Positions 62,408 through 64,000 of a stretch of DNA of 64,000 nt are shown here, in pieces (positions within the stretch are counted from its first letter, which is position 1; every line of letters begins with the position of its first letter). Below the pieces are notes generated by a model. It was given only the letters and a program-made list of their open reading frames with translations, was not told where the DNA came from and did no database searches. This stretch comes from Sphingobacteriaceae bacterium (GTDB taxonomy: Bacteria > Bacteroidota > Bacteroidia > B-17B0 > Aurantibacillaceae). The position numbers were made by a program, and so were the translations under genes. The stretch is taken from NCBI GenBank assembly GCA_947480015.1, contig CANKBS010000002.1, positions 62,001 to 126,000 on the forward strand, in the 5' to 3' direction.

Positions 62408-64000
62408 TCATTTCGAGAGGTTTAAGGTGTTCACATAAAAATTCTCATCAGCCGAAATGCTCGTAGCCTTAAATGGAATTTCTTGCCAATTTATTGTAGG
62501 ACGCAATAAGGTGTGATAACGATCGTAGGTGATGTTAATGGGCATATCAAAATCCTTTACACAATTGGCCCAGCGGTAATATAATTTTTCTTTTTTAAAG
62601 CGATACTCCAGTACCGGTATTTTAGTAGTGCGCAGGTACTGATCAAAAATAGGCTGCAGTTGCAATTGCACAGCAAAGGATAAATACTCTTCAATTTGTT
62701 TTGTAGTGACTGTTTTGTGCCAGAAGGTTTTGTTGAGTTCGCGTAAAGCCGAACGCCAAAGCGAATCATTATTTACGAGTTGTCTTATGGTATGTAACAT
62801 GTTGGCTCCCTTGTAGTACAAATCATTAGAGCCACCATTGTTTACGTTATAATCACCAATAATAGTTTTATCATTTAAAATGGCTTTACGAGTACCTATC
62901 ACGTATTCTGCGCCAGCCTTTTTACCAAACAAATACTCGGTATATAAATTTTCCGAATAAGCCGTAAAACTTTCATGGATCCAGTTATCGGCCACATCGC
63001 GGGCGCTGATGTTATTGCCAAACCATTCATGTCCCGATTCGTGCACAATAATAAAATCCCATTTTAATCCCCAACCAGTTTGCGATAAATCGCGACCCCG
63101 GTAACCGTTTTGAAAATCATTGCCATAAGCAATGGCGCTTTGATGCTCCATGCCCAGAAAGGGGGCCTCCACTAATTTATAGCCGTCTTCATAAAAAGGA
63201 TAAGGTCCAAACCAATTTTCAAAACAATGAAGCATGGATTTAGCTTGAAGCAATTGAAGTTTAGCCTTCTCGTAATTAGTTTCCAGCACCCAAAATGAAA
63301 GATCAAGTGCACCATTCTCACCACGAATAGTGTCATTAACACAAACATAGTTTCCGATATATGGAATGATGTTATAATTATTGATGGGATTTACAACAGC
63401 CCAATTATAGGTTGCGGTTTCGTTTGCATTCATTTTAACTGATCGCAATCGGCCGTTGGAAACAGCTACTAATTTTTTTGGACAGGTAATAAAAATGGAA
63501 CTACTATCGGGTTCATCGTACATGTGATCTTTATTCGGGAACCACACCTGCGCCGCCATTCCTTGACAGGCAATAGAAATCCAGGGATTTCCCTTTTTAT
63601 CTTTCGACCAAACAAGTCCACCATCCCAAGGAGGCATTTTGGCGGCATGGGGTTTACCATGAAAATAAATGCGGATCATTCTTTTTTGTGGCGGATGCTG
63701 AATGAGTGCCAAGGAAACAAAATGTGCGTTGCCATCGGAAATCCAATTACAGCTGATGCCATTTTGAATGATGCTGTCAATCATCATTGGCTCCATTAAA
63801 TCGAGCTGCATCACCGACATCGGTTCGAGTACCTTATATGTGATTGTATTGTACCCGATTAGGCTGCTATCTTTCGGGTTAATGCTTACATGCAAATCGT
63901 AATGCAATACGTCCCACCAGATGCGTTGTTTGGTGAGACAGCCTTTTAGGGAATCGGCATGTGTATACGTAGGCTTTTGCGCTGAAAGTGCAGCCGAAAA
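62408..64000 (-). CDS. M1 family aminopeptidase, N-terminus outside window
   Basis: A zinc aminopeptidase of the M1 family. The zinc site is intact: HESGHEWFGNN, and 18 residues on the third ligand in DNWIHESFTAYSE. The GAMEN-like exopeptidase motif is the variant GMEHQ (LGMEHQSAIAYGN). The tracked start at 63907 is a TTG inside the gene. The frame remains open to the window edge and reads ...SAALSAQKPTYTHADSL, then TKQRIWWDVLHYDLHV. This gives the normal M1 N-terminal text and the end of a signal peptide. Only the first few codons are missing. Confidence 0.92.
   Translation of the reverse strand, partial: FSAALSAQKPTYTHADSLKGCLTKQRIWWDVLHYDLHVSINPKDSSLIGYNTITYKVLEPMSVMQLDLMEPMMIDSIIQNGISCNWISDGNAHFVSLALIQHPPQKRMIRIYFHGKPHAAKMPPWDGGLVWSKDKKGNPWISIACQGMAAQVWFPNKDHMYDEPDSSSIFITCPKKLVAVSNGRLRSVKMNANETATYNWAVVNPINNYNIIPYIGNYVCVNDTIRGENGALDLSFWVLETNYEKAKLQLLQAKSMLHCFENWFGPYPFYEDGYKLVEAPFLGMEHQSAIAYGNDFQNGYRGRDLSQTGWGLKWDFIIVHESGHEWFGNNISARDVADNWIHESFTAYSENLYTEYLFGKKAGAEYVIGTRKAILNDKTIIGDYNVNNGGSNDLYYKGANMLHTIRQLVNNDSLWRSALRELNKTFWHKTVTTKQIEEYLSFAVQLQLQPIFDQYLRTTKIPVLEYRFKKEKLYYRWANCVKDFDMPINITYDRYHTLLRPTINWQEIPFKATSISADENFYVNTLNLSK

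Overview
The window comes from a member of the Bacteroidota; the order cannot be fixed from the sequence. The evidence is six secreted proteins with type 9 secretion (T9SS) sorting domains, three type A (YPNP-like C-terminus) and three type B (FTPNGDG-like C-terminus). There are also PorP/SprF and PorE-like proteins, SBBP and SprB-type repeats, two TonB-dependent receptors, and many promoters of the form TTG-N19/20-TAnnTTTG. DNA is moderately AT-rich. No rRNA, tRNA, CRISPR array, transposase or integrase was seen.

Layout. 1-5.9 kb holds housekeeping genes: the Era C-terminal half, a LolC/E-like permease, NamZ, a 2-oxoacid dehydrogenase E2 and a TPR protein. 5.9-16.2 kb holds a very large glycine-rich/Ig-repeat T9SS protein, a K+ channel with a 12-residue-repeat domain, an SGNH hydrolase with a sorting domain, a secreted protein of unknown function, and an HxlR regulator divergent from a small membrane protein. 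16.4-20.9 kb holds a Fic protein with a small convergent gene, birA, rsfS and ftsH. 21-28.5 kb holds two T9SS cargo proteins. 28.4-36.5 kb is a minus-strand envelope/exopolysaccharide block: 7TM-HD protein, Wza, Wzc, RfbC, a WecA-like transferase and a lytic transglycosylase. 36.6-39 kb holds an RsmI-like methyltransferase, MiaE and a GT9 glycosyltransferase.

39-54 kb is the most unusual region. A PorE-like OmpA protein and a PorP/SprF protein lie in one operon downstream of two paralogous ~1600-residue PKD-type proteins with type B sorting domains. Each giant gene is divergent from a small secreted M43-like (pappalysin-type) zincin, so the locus is a tandemly duplicated two-gene module. Both zincins keep the three zinc-binding histidines, but the catalytic glutamate of HExxHxxGxxH is alanine (HAMGH and HAFGH). 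They look like conserved pseudoproteases tied to a T9SS surface protein, PorP and PorE. That is my candidate for an undescribed system.

54-64 kb holds rpe, a DUF885 lipoprotein, a TonB receptor divergent from a DtxR-family regulator with a shared palindromic operator, a second siderophore-type TonB receptor with its own inverted repeat and promoter, and an M1 aminopeptidase that runs off the right edge.

Noncoding structure includes a hairpin-rich element present in two inverted copies (3.4 and 21 kb) and three simple-repeat arrays, each directly after a stop codon in a convergent intergenic gap.
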